A stretch of 64,000 nt of DNA from an uncultured Thioclava sp. (GCF_913064665.1 NZ_CAJYBT010000001.1:121199-185198); one strand, 5' to 3'. Counted from the first letter of the stretch, positions 1 to 9,506 are shown. Notes: a model not told the origin generated them from the letters alone. A program made the numbers and translations.

Positions 1-771
1 CGCAAACTGGCTGAATCGGGAGCCAACCCGATCGTGATGACGGGCTTTGCCTTTGGTGACACGCTCAATCAAGTGGCGCCCGATTATCCCGATACCAAAT
101 TTGCGATCATCGACATGGTTGTCGATCAGCCCAATGTCGAATCGATCGTCTTCAAGGAAGAGCAAGGGTCGTACCTTGTCGGCCTGATGGCGGGCATGGC
201 CTCGAAAACCGGCACTGTTGGTTTTGTCGGCGGCATGGACATTCCTTTGATCCGCAAATTCGCCTGTGGTTACGTGCAGGGCGTCAAGGCGGCGAACCCG
301 GACGCCACGGTAATCCAGAACATGACCGGCACGACCCCGGCCGCGTGGAATGACCCGGTGAAGGGCGGCGAGATCGCCAAAGCCCAGATCAGCCAAGGCG
401 CTGACGTGATCTATGCCGCCGCTGGCGGCACCGGGATTGGCGTGTTGCAAGCGGCGGCTGACGGGAAAATCCTGTCGATCGGCGTGGACAGCAACCAGAA
501 CTATCTGCACCCGGGTCAGGTTCTGACCTCAATGCTCAAGCGCGTCGACACGGCCGTTTACAACGTGTTCAAAAATGGCGGAGACATCAAACCGGGCATC
601 AAGGTGATGGGCCTTGGCGATGACGGTGTGGGCGTGGCCCTTGATGACAACAACAAGGCGCTGGTGACCCCGGAGATGCTGAAAGCTGTGGATCAGGCCA
701 AGGCCGATATCATCTCGGGCAAAGTTCAGGTCCATGACTACATGTCGGATGACAGCTGCCCGGTTAAGTGA
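1..771 (+). CDS. BMP-family ABC transporter substrate-binding protein (5' end missing)
   Basis: Periplasmic solute-binding subunit of a BMP/PnrA-type importer; in this family the ligands are usually purine nucleosides. The reading frame is open from base 1, giving 256 residues against roughly 330-350 for the family, so the signal peptide and about 80 N-terminal residues lie outside the window. Visible family blocks are the FKEEQGSYLVGLMAG segment, the GGMDIPLIRKFACGYVQG segment, and GVDSNQN followed by LTSMLKRVDTAVY near the C-terminus. The stop codon overlaps the ATG of the ATPase gene. The downstream ATPase, two permeases and purine nucleoside phosphorylase support nucleoside uptake and salvage. 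Family assignment is strong; exact ligand is inferred from context. Confidence 0.9.
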   Translation, partial: RKLAESGANPIVMTGFAFGDTLNQVAPDYPDTKFAIIDMVVDQPNVESIVFKEEQGSYLVGLMAGMASKTGTVGFVGGMDIPLIRKFACGYVQGVKAANPDATVIQNMTGTTPAAWNDPVKGGEIAKAQISQGADVIYAAAGGTGIGVLQAAADGKILSIGVDSNQNYLHPGQVLTSMLKRVDTAVYNVFKNGGDIKPGIKVMGLGDDGVGVALDDNNKALVTPEMLKAVDQAKADIISGKVQVHDYMSDDSCPVK

Positions 772-2369
772 TGAGCGCAGCAAATAAACCAAAGGCGGGG
801 CGGCAGGCAACTGCCGCCCTTGGCGCTAATAATGCAGCCACGCCCGCAAAAGTGCCCGCGATCGAGTTGAAAGGCATCTCGAAAGCCTTTGGCACGGTGC
901 AGGCGAATAAAGACATCGCGATCCGGGTCATGCCCGGTACGATCCATGGCATCATCGGCGAAAACGGCGCGGGAAAATCCACGCTGATGTCGATCCTCTA
1001 TGGGTTTTACAAGGCCGATAAGGGCGAGATCTGGATCAAGGGTCAGCGCACCCAGATCCCCGACAGCCAGGCCGCGATCAGCGCCGGCATCGGCATGGTC
1101 TTTCAGCATTTCAAACTGGTGCAGAACTTCACCGTTCTGGAAAACATCATCCTTGGGGCAGAGGAAGGCGCCTTGCTGCGCCCTTCGCTCGCCAAGGCCC
1201 GCAAAGAACTCAAACGGCTGGCCGAGGAATACGAGCTGAACGTCGATCCTGACGAGCTGATCGACGAGCTATCCGTTGGCCACCAGCAGCGCGTGGAAAT
1301 TCTCAAGGCGCTCTATCGCCAAGCCGATATCTTGATCTTGGACGAGCCAACCGGCGTGCTGACCCCCGATGAGGCCGACCACCTGTTCCGTATCCTCGAT
1401 TTCCTGCGCAAAGAGGGCAAAACGATCATCCTGATCACCCATAAGCTGCGCGAAATCATGGAGATCACCGACACGGTTTCGGTGATGCGGCGCGGCGAAA
1501 TGACTGCGACCGTCACAACCTCGGAAACCTCGCCCGAGCAACTGGCGGAGCTGATGGTCGGGCGCAAAGTTTTGCTCAACGTGACCAAGACCAAGGCCAA
1601 TCCCGGCGCCACGGTGCTGGAGGTCGAAGACCTGCGCGTGCGCGATGAGGATAAGGTTGAGCGGCTCAAGGGTATCAGCCTGAACATCCGCGCGGGCGAG
1701 ATTCTGGGCATTGCGGGCGTGGCTGGAAACGGTCAGTCCGAATTGCTCAAAGTGCTGGGCGGCTTTGCCAATGGCACGGGCACGATCCGCATCAAAGGCG
1801 AAGAGATCGACCTGACCGGCAAGCATTCCGATGGTCAATCGCGGCGCGCGCGCGGCATTGCCCACGTTCCCGAGGACCGCCACCATCTGGGGCTGATCCT
1901 TGATTTCATGGCGTGGGAGAACATGATTTTCGGCTACCACACCGAGGCGGCCTATCAAAAGAATGCCCTTGTGATGGATAATGCCGGGATCATCGCGCAT
2001 ACCGCCTCGGCGATGGAGCGCTTTGACGTGCGCCCACCGATCCCGACCTTGCCTGCCAAAAGCTTCTCGGGCGGCAATCAGCAAAAGATCGTTCTGGCGC
2101 GCGAGATCGAGCGCGATCCGGTCTTGCTACTGGTTGGGCAACCGACGCGCGGCGTCGATATCGGCGCGATCGAGTTCATCCACAAACGCATCGTCGAGCT
2201 GCGCGATCAAGGCGCGGCGATCTTGCTGGTCTCGGTCGAGCTGGATGAAATCTTTGCGCTTTCGGACAGGATCGCCGTGATGTTTGACGGCCAGATCATG
2301 GGCGAGCGCCTGCCTGAAAACACTGATGAAAAAGAACTGGGACTGATGATGGCAGGGGTGGCGACGTAA
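771..2369 (+). CDS. ABC transporter ATPase, double-domain (nucleoside/BMP type)
   Basis: Cytoplasmic ATPase of the nucleoside importer, with two fused ABC domains in 532 residues as usual for this sugar/nucleoside class. Domain 1 has Walker [10 protein letters not shown] at about residues 63-71, signature [12 protein letters not shown] and Walker [12 protein letters not shown]. Domain 2 has a degenerate P-loop ([11 protein letters not shown]), signature [13 protein letters not shown] and [14 protein letters not shown] in place of a normal DEP Walker B. Asymmetric sites like this are normal in the family. The ATG at 771 overlaps the preceding stop (TGATG); a GTG at 768 is possible but the overlap makes ATG more likely. 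The stop overlaps the next ATG (TAATG), indicating translational coupling through the operon. Confidence 0.93.
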   Translation: MSAANKPKAGRQATAALGANNAATPAKVPAIELKGISKAFGTVQANKDIAIRVMPGTIHGIIGENGAGKSTLMSILYGFYKADKGEIWIKGQRTQIPDSQAAISAGIGMVFQHFKLVQNFTVLENIILGAEEGALLRPSLAKARKELKRLAEEYELNVDPDELIDELSVGHQQRVEILKALYRQADILILDEPTGVLTPDEADHLFRILDFLRKEGKTIILITHKLREIMEITDTVSVMRRGEMTATVTTSETSPEQLAELMVGRKVLLNVTKTKANPGATVLEVEDLRVRDEDKVERLKGISLNIRAGEILGIAGVAGNGQSELLKVLGGFANGTGTIRIKGEEIDLTGKHSDGQSRRARGIAHVPEDRHHLGLILDFMAWENMIFGYHTEAAYQKNALVMDNAGIIAHTASAMERFDVRPPIPTLPAKSFSGGNQQKIVLAREIERDPVLLLVGQPTRGVDIGAIEFIHKRIVELRDQGAAILLVSVELDEIFALSDRIAVMFDGQIMGERLPENTDEKELGLMMAGVAT

Positions 2370-3466
2370 TGGAAAAGACCCCGAAATGGATTGACGTGGG
2401 GCTGATCCCCCTGCTCAACCTGCTGATTGCCTTTGTGATTTCCGGCATCGTCGTGCTGCTAATCGGGGAGAACCCGGTGCAGGCGATCAAAGTGATGGTG
2501 GATGGCGCTTTGGGCTCGCCCTATGGCTGGGGCTACACGCTGTTTTACGCCACCAACTTCATCTTCACCGGGCTGGCCGTGGCCGTCGCCTATCACGCCA
2601 GCCAGTTCAATATCGGCGGTGAGGGACAGGCGACACTCGGCGGTCTTGGCGTGGCGTTGGTCTGTCTGGCCTTCCCGTGGCCGCATTGGTCGATCGCGCT
2701 GCTTGCGGCGATGATCGGCGGCGCGGTGTTTGGCGCGGCTTGGGCGGCAATCCCGGCCTATCTGCAAGCGAAACGCGGCAGCCATATCGTGATCACCACG
2801 ATCATGTTCAACTTCATCGGCGCGTCGCTGCTCAATTACATGCTGGTCAATGTGCTGCGCCCGCGCGGCTCGATGGACCCGGCAACCGCGCGTTTTGCCA
2901 ATTCCACGCATTTGCCGACCTTCCATGATATGCCTCTGATCGGGCAGTTCTTTGGCAAATCGGTGCCGGCGAATATCTCGTTCTTCATCGCCGTGCTGGC
3001 GTGTTTCCTCGTCTGGGGGCTGATCTGGCGCACGAAGCTGGGCTACGCGATCCGTGCCTTTGGTCGCTCGGAATCCGCCGCGCGCTATGCCGGTATCTCG
3101 CCTGTGAAAATCGTGATGGCGGCGATGCTGATTTCGGGAGGGCTAGCGGGTCTGATGGCGATCAACAACGTCATGGGCACGGGTCACCGCCTTGTTTTGA
3201 ATTCGGTCGAGGGCGCGGGTTTCATCGGCATCGCCGTGGCGCTGATGGGGCGCAATCACCCGTTTGGCGTGTTTCTGGCCGCGTTGCTGTTTGGCTTTCT
3301 CTATCAAGGCGGCGGCGAGTTGGCGCTGGAAACCACGATCCCGCGTGAGTTGATCACCGTGATCCAAGCGCTGGTGATCTTGTTCACAGGTGCCTTCGAC
3401 AACATGCTGCGTGCGCCGATCGAAAGCTTTTTCGTCGCGCGTGCCAAAGCCAACAAGGAGGCGTAA
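2369..3466 (+). CDS. ABC transporter permease (nucleoside importer, subunit 1)
   Basis: Integral inner-membrane permease of 365 residues in the BPD_transp_2 family. Hydrophobic helices are spread along the whole chain. The block EGQATLGGLGVALVCLA and the conserved GRSESAARYAGISPVKI loop are typical of the larger of the two permeases in BMP-type importers. It starts in a TAATG overlap with the ATPase gene and ends three bases before the second permease. The companion permease has the matching loop GENPESVDTAGVSV. Substrate is inferred as nucleosides from the BMP subunit and from the phosphorylase downstream. Confidence 0.9.
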   Translation: MEKTPKWIDVGLIPLLNLLIAFVISGIVVLLIGENPVQAIKVMVDGALGSPYGWGYTLFYATNFIFTGLAVAVAYHASQFNIGGEGQATLGGLGVALVCLAFPWPHWSIALLAAMIGGAVFGAAWAAIPAYLQAKRGSHIVITTIMFNFIGASLLNYMLVNVLRPRGSMDPATARFANSTHLPTFHDMPLIGQFFGKSVPANISFFIAVLACFLVWGLIWRTKLGYAIRAFGRSESAARYAGISPVKIVMAAMLISGGLAGLMAINNVMGTGHRLVLNSVEGAGFIGIAVALMGRNHPFGVFLAALLFGFLYQGGGELALETTIPRELITVIQALVILFTGAFDNMLRAPIESFFVARAKANKEA

Positions 3467-3469
3467 GCG

Positions 3470-4435
3470 ATGGATTTCGCAACCATTATCGAGCTACTCG
3501 ATAGCGCGGTGCGTCTTGGCACACCGCTGTTGCTGGCCTGCCTTGCGGGGCTGTTTTCCGAGCGCGCGGGGATCTTCGACATCGGCCTTGAGGGCAAGAT
3601 GCTGATGGCGGCGTTCTTTTCAGGCGCGGTGGCCGCGATGACCGGGTCGGCCTGGCTGGGTCTTTTGGCCGGGATCGGCGGCGCGATGAGCCTTGCGCTG
3701 ATCCACGGCCTTGCCTCGATCACTTTCCGGGGCAATCAGTTGATCTCAGGTGTGGCTGTAAATTTCCTCGCTTCGGGCTTTACCGTTCTGATCGCGCAAA
3801 GCTGGTTTCAGCAGGGCGGGCGCACGCCACAGCTTTCAGGCAATGCCCGGTTTGAGCCGATCACCCTGCCCGGCGCCGATGCCGTCAAGGACGTGCCTGT
3901 GATCGGTCAGATCTATAGCAACCTGCTCTCGGGCCACACGATTTTGGTCTATGTCGCCTTTGCGATGGTGCCGCTGACATGGTGGGTGTTGTTTCGCACG
4001 CGCTTTGGCCTGCGCCTGCGCGCCGTCGGCGAGAACCCGGAATCTGTGGACACTGCAGGCGTGTCGGTGATCCGGCTGCGCTACACCGCAGTGGCAATCA
4101 CCGGCGTTTTGTCGGGGCTTGCGGGGACGTATCTGGCGACCGGTCTGGCTGCAGGTTTCGTTAAGGAAATGACCGCCGGGCGGGGCTTTATTGCGCTGGC
4201 CGCGCTGATTTTCGCGAAATGGCGCCCGGTGCCCGCCCTTGGTGCTACGATGCTGTTTGGTCTGCTTGAAGCGATCTCGAACCGCTATCCCAACATTGAT
4301 CTGGGCGTCGTGAACCTGCCGATCCAGTTCATGCAGGCGGTGCCTTATATCCTGACCGTTGTCATTCTTGCCGGCTTCATCGGCAAGGCCATCCCCCCCC
4401 GTGCCGGAGGCCAGCCCTATGTCAAAGAGCGTTGA
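3470..4435 (+). CDS. ABC transporter permease (nucleoside importer, subunit 2)
   Basis: Second membrane permease, 321 residues, same family as its upstream neighbour. It carries the N-terminal block SERAGIFDIGLEGKMLMAA, the coupling loop GENPESVDTAGV and the C-terminal FAKWRPVPALGATMLFGL segment seen in these permeases. It begins three bases after the first permease stop. Its 3' end overlaps the phosphorylase start by 17 bases. Codons near the end contain an uninterrupted run of eight C (4393-4400), so a slippage or sequencing error there would alter only the last residues. Confidence 0.9.
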   Translation: MDFATIIELLDSAVRLGTPLLLACLAGLFSERAGIFDIGLEGKMLMAAFFSGAVAAMTGSAWLGLLAGIGGAMSLALIHGLASITFRGNQLISGVAVNFLASGFTVLIAQSWFQQGGRTPQLSGNARFEPITLPGADAVKDVPVIGQIYSNLLSGHTILVYVAFAMVPLTWWVLFRTRFGLRLRAVGENPESVDTAGVSVIRLRYTAVAITGVLSGLAGTYLATGLAAGFVKEMTAGRGFIALAALIFAKWRPVPALGATMLFGLLEAISNRYPNIDLGVVNLPIQFMQAVPYILTVVILAGFIGKAIPPRAGGQPYVKER

Positions 4436-5219
4436 GCTTGCCGATCTGATCCGTGCGCGCGCAGGCGATGCACCCCCGGTGCTGGGTCTGATCCTTGGCT
4501 CGGGGCTTGGCCATCTCGCCGAGGAAGTGGACGGCGTGGCCATTCCCTATTCCGACCTGCCGGGTTTCCCCCATGCAGGCGTGTCGGGCCACAATCCGAA
4601 ACTGGTGATCGGCATGCTTGAGGGCGTGCGGGTCGCGGTGTTCGGGGGCCGCGTGCATTATTATGAGCATGGCAACCCAGCCGAGATGCGCTTGCCGCTC
4701 GAAATCCTGCGTGAACTGGGTTGCGAGCAGCTTTTGCTGACCAATGCCGCCGGGTCTTTGCGCGAAGATATCCGCCCCGGCGGGCTGATGATGCTGAGCG
4801 ATCACATCAATTTCTCGGGCAATAACCCGTTGATCGGCGAACCCACGGATGCGCGTTTCGTACCGCTCACCGCGGCGCATGACCCAGATATTCGCGCGGG
4901 GCTGGCGCAAGCGGCCCAAGCCGAAGGAATTGATCTGCCCGAGGGCGTCTATTGCTGGTTCTCCGGCCCCTGTTTCGAAACCCCCGCTGAAATCCGCGCC
5001 GCCAAGATTTTCGGCGCGGATGCCGTGGGCATGTCGACTGTGCCCGAAGTGATCCTTGCGCGCTTCCTAGGTCTGCGCGTTGCCGCCGTGTCGGTGATCA
5101 CGAATATGGGCGCGGGCATGGCGGATGAGCAGATCAGCCACGAACAGACCAAGGCCATCGCCCCGATGGGAGCGGCAAAGCTGGAACGGGTCTTGCGACG
5201 ATATCTGCAACAGATTTGA
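4419..5219 (+). CDS. Purine-nucleoside phosphorylase (trimeric PNP type)
   Basis: Catalyses phosphorolysis of purine nucleosides to base plus (deoxy)ribose-1-phosphate in the cytoplasm. The protein (266 residues) has LILGSGLGHLAEE near residue 24, the GRVHYYEHG phosphate-site region, LTNAAGSL, MLSDHINFSGNNPL and the GPCFETPAEIRA / GADAVGMSTVPEV blocks of the PunA/XapA family. An upstream in-frame ATG at 4359 would add 20 residues read through the permease gene. The ATG at 4419 is preferred because GGAGG lies 8 bases upstream and the family begins there. Overlap with the permease gene couples salvage to uptake. Confidence 0.93.
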   Translation: MSKSVELADLIRARAGDAPPVLGLILGSGLGHLAEEVDGVAIPYSDLPGFPHAGVSGHNPKLVIGMLEGVRVAVFGGRVHYYEHGNPAEMRLPLEILRELGCEQLLLTNAAGSLREDIRPGGLMMLSDHINFSGNNPLIGEPTDARFVPLTAAHDPDIRAGLAQAAQAEGIDLPEGVYCWFSGPCFETPAEIRAAKIFGADAVGMSTVPEVILARFLGLRVAAVSVITNMGAGMADEQISHEQTKAIAPMGAAKLERVLRRYLQQI

Positions 5220-5296
5220 TCGCGCTCTCGGCCGGGGTTTGACTTGCCTCCCCGCCACGGGCAAACAAGAAGAACCCTCCCCTGCAGGTGCCTTGA

Positions 5297-6214
5297 ATGC
5301 AAATCTACCTGCCCATCGCCGAAGTTTCGGTCAACATGTATACCCTGCTGGGCCTTGGCGGGATCGTCGGGCTGTTGTCGGGACTGTTCGGCGTGGGCGG
5401 CGGGTTCCTGATTACGCCCCTACTGTTCTTCATCGGCATCCCGCCTGCGGTGGCGGTGGCTACGGGGGCCAATCAGGTCGTGGCCTCTTCGGTTTCTGCG
5501 GTACTGGCCCAACTCAAGCGCAAGGCCGTCGATATCCCGATGGGGCTGGTGCTGTTGGTGGGCGGTATTCTTGGGTCGGCGGGCGGCATCTGGGTGTTCA
5601 ATCTGCTGACCAAGCTGGGCCAAATCGATCTGGCGGTGCAGCTGTGTTACGTCGTCTTTCTCGGCTCGATCGGCTTGTTGATGCTGCAAGAGGCCGTGCG
5701 CACCATGCGGCGCCAGAAGAAAGGGGCCGGCGCGCGCAGAAAGCGCAATCAGCACACTTGGGTGCATAACCTACCCTTCAAGTTCAAGTTCCGCGCCTCG
5801 GGGCTGTATATTTCCGTAATCCCGCCCCTGATCGTGGGGGTTTTCGTGGGTATCCTTGCCGCCATCATGGGCGTGGGGGGCGGCTTTATCATGGTCCCCG
5901 CGATGATCTATCTGCTGAACATGCCCACCAAAGTGGTGATCGGAACCTCGCTGTTCCAGATCCTGTTCGTGTCGGCTTTTACGACGTTCATGCATGCCAT
6001 CACCAACCAGACGGTCGATGTGATGCTGGCGCTTTTGCTGATCGTGGGGGGCGTGGTAGGGGCGCAGATCGGCTCGCGACTGGGCGCTCGGCTGAAGGCC
6101 GAACAACTGCGCATTCTGCTGGCCCTTCTGGTCATCTTGGTCGCTGTCAAATTGGGGACCGATCTGATCATCCGCCCGCATGACCTCTACTCGCTTGCAG
6201 TGGGGTCACACTGA
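5297..6214 (+). CDS. Sulfite exporter TauE/SafE family membrane protein
   Basis: Predicted inner-membrane anion exporter of the TauE/SafE family; members move sulfite, sulfoacetate or related organic anions. The 305-residue protein shows the expected internal duplication: each half opens with the GVGGGF motif (about residues 32-37 and 192-197) inside a hydrophobic helix, with further helices following. A basic cytoplasmic stretch rich in R and K lies between the halves near residues 135-155. The stop codon overlaps the start of the TIGR02186 gene, and the pair is a familiar association in alphaproteobacteria. The real substrate cannot be read from sequence. Confidence 0.88.
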   Translation: MQIYLPIAEVSVNMYTLLGLGGIVGLLSGLFGVGGGFLITPLLFFIGIPPAVAVATGANQVVASSVSAVLAQLKRKAVDIPMGLVLLVGGILGSAGGIWVFNLLTKLGQIDLAVQLCYVVFLGSIGLLMLQEAVRTMRRQKKGAGARRKRNQHTWVHNLPFKFKFRASGLYISVIPPLIVGVFVGILAAIMGVGGGFIMVPAMIYLLNMPTKVVIGTSLFQILFVSAFTTFMHAITNQTVDVMLALLLIVGGVVGAQIGSRLGARLKAEQLRILLALLVILVAVKLGTDLIIRPHDLYSLAVGSH

Positions 6215-7023
6215 TGATGCGCGCCCTCACACGCCCCTTGCGCCTCGCGCTGCTGCTTGCACTGGTGCCGGTGTTCGCGCCCGCTCAAGAGGCGACACCG
6301 CAACCGGGCCAAGAACCCGCCGAACAAATCGTCGCCGGTCTGAGCCGTGACAATATCGGCATCACCACCTCCTTTGACGGCTCGCAAATTCTGATTTACG
6401 GCGCGATCAAACGCGAAGCCCCCGAGCCAGCCAATGACGGTTTGGCCGTGATCGTCACCCTCGAAGGTCCGCTTGGGCCTGTCACGATCCGGCGCAAGTC
6501 GCGTGAATTCGGGATCTGGGTGAATACGGCGGCTCTGGGTGTGGCCTCCGCACCCAGCTATTATGCAGTGGCGACTTCGGGTCCGCTCAAAGACATTCTC
6601 GACCCCAAGGTTGACGTCCAGCAGCGCATTTCGATTCCGCTGGCAATGCGCGCGTTTTCCGGCCCCGTTCAGGTCAAAGATACCAGACCTTTTACCGAGG
6701 CAATGGTGCGCATTCGCGAACGCCAGGGGCTGTATACACTTGAGACAGGCGGCGTGCGCTTGGTGGAAAACACCCTGTTTCGAGCCGATTTCGAACTGCC
6801 TGCGAACCTGACCGAAGGCGATTACAAAACCCGTATCTTCCTGCTGCGCAAAGGCAAGCTGGTCGATCAGTATCAATCCGCGATTGACGTGCGCAAAGTC
6901 GGTCTAGAGCGCTGGCTCTATGCGCTGGCCCATGAGCATGCCGCGATCTACGGCCTGCTCTCGCTTGCCCTTGCGGTGATCGCAGGCTGGGCGGCGGCAG
7001 CGGTGTTCCGCTTCGTGCGCTAA
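6214..7023 (+). CDS. TIGR02186 family protein, membrane-anchored periplasmic
   Basis: A 269-residue protein with an N-terminal signal sequence (about residues 1-25, ending near APAQ), a mainly polar domain containing GLSRDNIGITTSFDGSQILIYG, and one C-terminal transmembrane helix (about residues 243-264). I recognise this pattern as TIGR02186, a family of unknown molecular function that sits next to TauE/SafE exporters. The start ATG overlaps the exporter stop (TGATG). The topology suggests a large periplasmic domain tethered by the C-terminal helix, perhaps assisting the exporter; that role is inference. The 3' end overlaps the convergent SDR gene by four bases. Confidence 0.8.
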   Translation: MMRALTRPLRLALLLALVPVFAPAQEATPQPGQEPAEQIVAGLSRDNIGITTSFDGSQILIYGAIKREAPEPANDGLAVIVTLEGPLGPVTIRRKSREFGIWVNTAALGVASAPSYYAVATSGPLKDILDPKVDVQQRISIPLAMRAFSGPVQVKDTRPFTEAMVRIRERQGLYTLETGGVRLVENTLFRADFELPANLTEGDYKTRIFLLRKGKLVDQYQSAIDVRKVGLERWLYALAHEHAAIYGLLSLALAVIAGWAAAAVFRFVR

Positions 7024-7736
7024 CCGCGCCCGACAAAGGGCATCGCGCTGGCCATCACCGTCATGTTCAGCACATTGGCCTCAAGCGGCAGAGACGCCAT
7101 ATGCAACACCGAGCGCGCGACATTGGCCACATCCATCGTTGGCTCCGCCGTTTTCGTGGCGGCCTTGTCGATCCCCGCCAAAAGCCCGGTGCGCGCATTG
7201 CCAATATCAATCTGACCACAGGCAATGCGAAAATCCCGCCCATCCAACGCAAGCTGCTTGGTCATCCCGTTCACCGCATGTTTAGAAACCGTATAGGCCA
7301 GCGATTTCGCCCGCGGCACCTGGCTCGAAATCGAGCCGTTATTGATGATCCGCCCGCCTTGCGGATCTTGCCCCCGCATCTGCGCAAAAGCGGCGCGCGC
7401 ACATAAAAACATCCCCGTCAGATTGACGTCGATACAGGCCTGCCAATCGAGCAGCGTCACTTCATCGGGTAAGGCGGCGGGCGGAAACATCCCGGCATTG
7501 TTGAACATCACATCAATGCGGCCAAACCGCGCCACGATCTGCGCAAACGCCTCCGAAACCGCACCCTCATCGCTCACATCACAGGCGATTGCCAAACCAT
7601 CGCCCTTGGCTGCGATGTCGTGCAACACTTCCAACCGCCGCGCCAGACAGGCCACCTGCCAGCCCTGAGCCAAAGCCATTTCGGCGACCGCGCGACCGAT
7701 CCCGGCGCTCGCCCCTGTCACCACCATCACGCCCAT
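7020..7736 (-). CDS. SDR family oxidoreductase
   Basis: Classical short-chain dehydrogenase/reductase of 238 residues. It has the cofactor motif TGASAGIG at residues 7-14, NNAG in the fourth strand, a serine in the GSISSQVPR segment and the catalytic YxxxK as YTVSKHAV. The start was set at 7736 (MGVMVVTGAS). An in-frame extension upstream to 8018 exists but would consist of sequence overlapping the helicase gene and does not resemble the fold. The arginine after TGAS/GIG suggests NADP(H) preference, though weakly. No neighbour defines a substrate. The gene ends in a four-base convergent overlap with the TIGR02186 gene. Confidence 0.88.
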   Translation of the reverse strand: MGVMVVTGASAGIGRAVAEMALAQGWQVACLARRLEVLHDIAAKGDGLAIACDVSDEGAVSEAFAQIVARFGRIDVMFNNAGMFPPAALPDEVTLLDWQACIDVNLTGMFLCARAAFAQMRGQDPQGGRIINNGSISSQVPRAKSLAYTVSKHAVNGMTKQLALDGRDFRIACGQIDIGNARTGLLAGIDKAATKTAEPTMDVANVARSVLHMASLPLEANVLNMTVMASAMPFVGRG

Positions 7737-7788
7737 CGCACCCTCCCTTTCATCTAGCCCGAAATACTCTCGCCGAAGGCAGCCCGCA

Positions 7789-9330
7789 TCAATTGCCCTG
7801 CGCTTCGACCTGCAACTTAAGCGCACCCCCGCCTTTGGGCAGATCCTCGATCGATAGCGGCCCGGAGGGGCGGGCAAGCCGTGCACGCACCACCCACAGC
7901 AGACGGTTTTGCGCCCGCGTGATCGCGACATAGGCCAGTCGCTTCCACAGCGGAATACCCGCCTCGACACGTCCCGCACGATAGGCGGCGTAGATATCGG
8001 GGGCAAAGACCTGCACATCTTCCCACTGACTGCCCTGCGCCTTGTGGATCGTCACCGCCGCACCGTGCAAGAACGCCGCCCCCATCCGCGCAGCGTAGGG
8101 AATAAAAGGTTCTTCCGCATCGGGCATCTCGATCTTGATAATCGAGGCCGCCGACAATCGCGGTTCCTCCGCTCCCATCACATGCAGCCGCGAAAACCCC
8201 GGCTTGGTGCCCGGACCAAGGTAGACCACCTGTGCGCCCTTGATCAGGCCGCGCGCCTCAAGATCAATGCGTTTCTTGCGGTGTTTCACGGGCAGCTCGA
8301 TCCCGTCACAGACCAGCGGTTCACCGGGCAGCAGCATATCGGCGGGCGCAGAATGGGCGGCGCGAAAGGCATGGATCAAGCGGATGCGCGTGGCATTACG
8401 CCAGACCAGCACCGGAGAACGCGCCATCAGATCGCTTTCCACCCGCTCGGCCCAGACCACGCGGTCATCCTTGGCCGCAGCCGCCTCGACCGCGCGCTCA
8501 AACGCTTCAAACGTCACGCTTTCATCGCCCAGCATATGCGCCAGATCTAGGATCGGGTTATCCTCGGCCTGCCGGTGAATGCGATGCAGCACGTGCTTTT
8601 GTTCATCGGGCAGGCGCTCGAATACCATCTGTCCCGACTGGTTCACCGGTGCCAACTGCGCAGGATCACCAAACAAAACCAACGTGGGAAAAATCTCTTT
8701 CAGGTCGTCGAACTGGCGCTCATCCAGCATCGAGGCCTCATCGACAAAGCCAATATCCAGCGGGTCTTCGCGCCGCTTCCAGCCCTTGATGAAATCCGAT
8801 CCGCGCAGCCCTGCAGACGCCAACGCGCCCGGCACCGATTTCTGCAAATCGTAAAACGCCTTTGCGCGATCCAGCGCCTCTTCGGTCAGGCCGGGGATCT
8901 GGAGTTGCGTAATGTCGGGGCGTGATCCCTGCCCCGTCAACCATTCGGCAATACGTTCATATTCCGGGTCGTAGACCGGGGTGTAGAGAATGCGGTGAAT
9001 GGTGGTGGCAGGCACGCCGCGCGTGCGCAAAACGCTCGCGGCTTTGTTCGTCGGCGCCAAGATCGCCAAGCTGCGCCGCTCGCGCCGCTTTTTGCCCTCG
9101 AAATCGCCCGAAACCAGATCAACCCCGGCCGCGTCGAGCGCCTTATACAACTCTGCCAGCAACAAGGTCTTGCCCGACCCCGCCTTGCCAATCACCGAGA
9201 GCACGCGATTGCCACCGCCCTCGGGCTGCAAATGGCCCTCTAGAATATCAACGCCCGCAGCCTGCAATGCCTCGGAAACGGCATCCCAGGCTTCGGCCTG
9301 ATCGTCGGAAAACTGAATTGAACTGCTCAT
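7789..9330 (-). CDS. RecD-like ATP-dependent DNA helicase (SF1)
   Basis: Superfamily 1 helicase of 513 residues, shorter than RecD2 or RecD and lacking an obvious N-terminal extension. Motifs seen in order are Walker A GKAGSGKT at residues 48-55, AILAPTNKAA (motif Ia), GFVDEASMLDE (motif II), LFGDPAQLAPV (motif III), a TIHKAQGSQW block (motif V/UvrD_C_2 region) and YVAITRAQNRLLWVV (motif VI). Such proteins are annotated as AAA family ATPase/RecD-like helicase in alphaproteobacteria and presumably act in DNA repair or recombination. It lies downstream of ecm on the same strand but is separated from it by a strong inverted repeat. Confidence 0.88.
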   Translation of the reverse strand: MSSSIQFSDDQAEAWDAVSEALQAAGVDILEGHLQPEGGGNRVLSVIGKAGSGKTLLLAELYKALDAAGVDLVSGDFEGKKRRERRSLAILAPTNKAASVLRTRGVPATTIHRILYTPVYDPEYERIAEWLTGQGSRPDITQLQIPGLTEEALDRAKAFYDLQKSVPGALASAGLRGSDFIKGWKRREDPLDIGFVDEASMLDERQFDDLKEIFPTLVLFGDPAQLAPVNQSGQMVFERLPDEQKHVLHRIHRQAEDNPILDLAHMLGDESVTFEAFERAVEAAAAKDDRVVWAERVESDLMARSPVLVWRNATRIRLIHAFRAAHSAPADMLLPGEPLVCDGIELPVKHRKKRIDLEARGLIKGAQVVYLGPGTKPGFSRLHVMGAEEPRLSAASIIKIEMPDAEEPFIPYAARMGAAFLHGAAVTIHKAQGSQWEDVQVFAPDIYAAYRAGRVEAGIPLWKRLAYVAITRAQNRLLWVVRARLARPSGPLSIEDLPKGGGALKLQVEAQGN

Positions 9331-9416
9331 GGCCCGACTTTACGCGCGCCCTTGGGCGGGCGGAAGGGCGAAAGCCTCTGGCTTCGCGCCCAGATTTGAT
9401 GTGGATGCCTCCGGCG

Positions 9417-9472
9417 GGGATATTTGGGTCAAGAGGAAGTCCAAAGCATCTTCCTCTTGATCTCAATATCCC
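9417..9472. repeat. Imperfect 23-bp inverted repeat between ecm and helicase gene
   Basis: The arms 9417-9439 and 9450-9472 are reverse complements with about three mismatches; the inner 11 bases on each side (TCAAGAGGAAG / CTTCCTCTTGA) match perfectly around a 10-base loop. The left flank GCCTCCGGCGGGGATATTT resembles an intergenic repeat that, from memory, is widespread in Rhodobacteraceae genomes. In RNA from the minus strand it would form a long hairpin after the ecm stop. Confidence 0.7.
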
Positions 9473-9480
9473 ACGGGGGT

Positions 9481-9501
9481 CTGGGGGTGTGAAACCCCCA
9501 G
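9481..9501 (-). terminator. GC-rich hairpin after ecm
   Basis: The arms CTGGGGGT and ACCCCCAG enclose a five-base loop six bases past the ecm stop. There is no strong U-tract, so termination would rely on this hairpin plus the larger inverted repeat immediately beyond it. Confidence 0.45.
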
Positions 9502-9506
9502 CGGTC

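Noticed and set aside
1269..2084. Minus-strand open frame of 271 codons
   Set aside because: Shadow of the nucleoside-transporter ATPase; no motif, composition typical of antisense frames.
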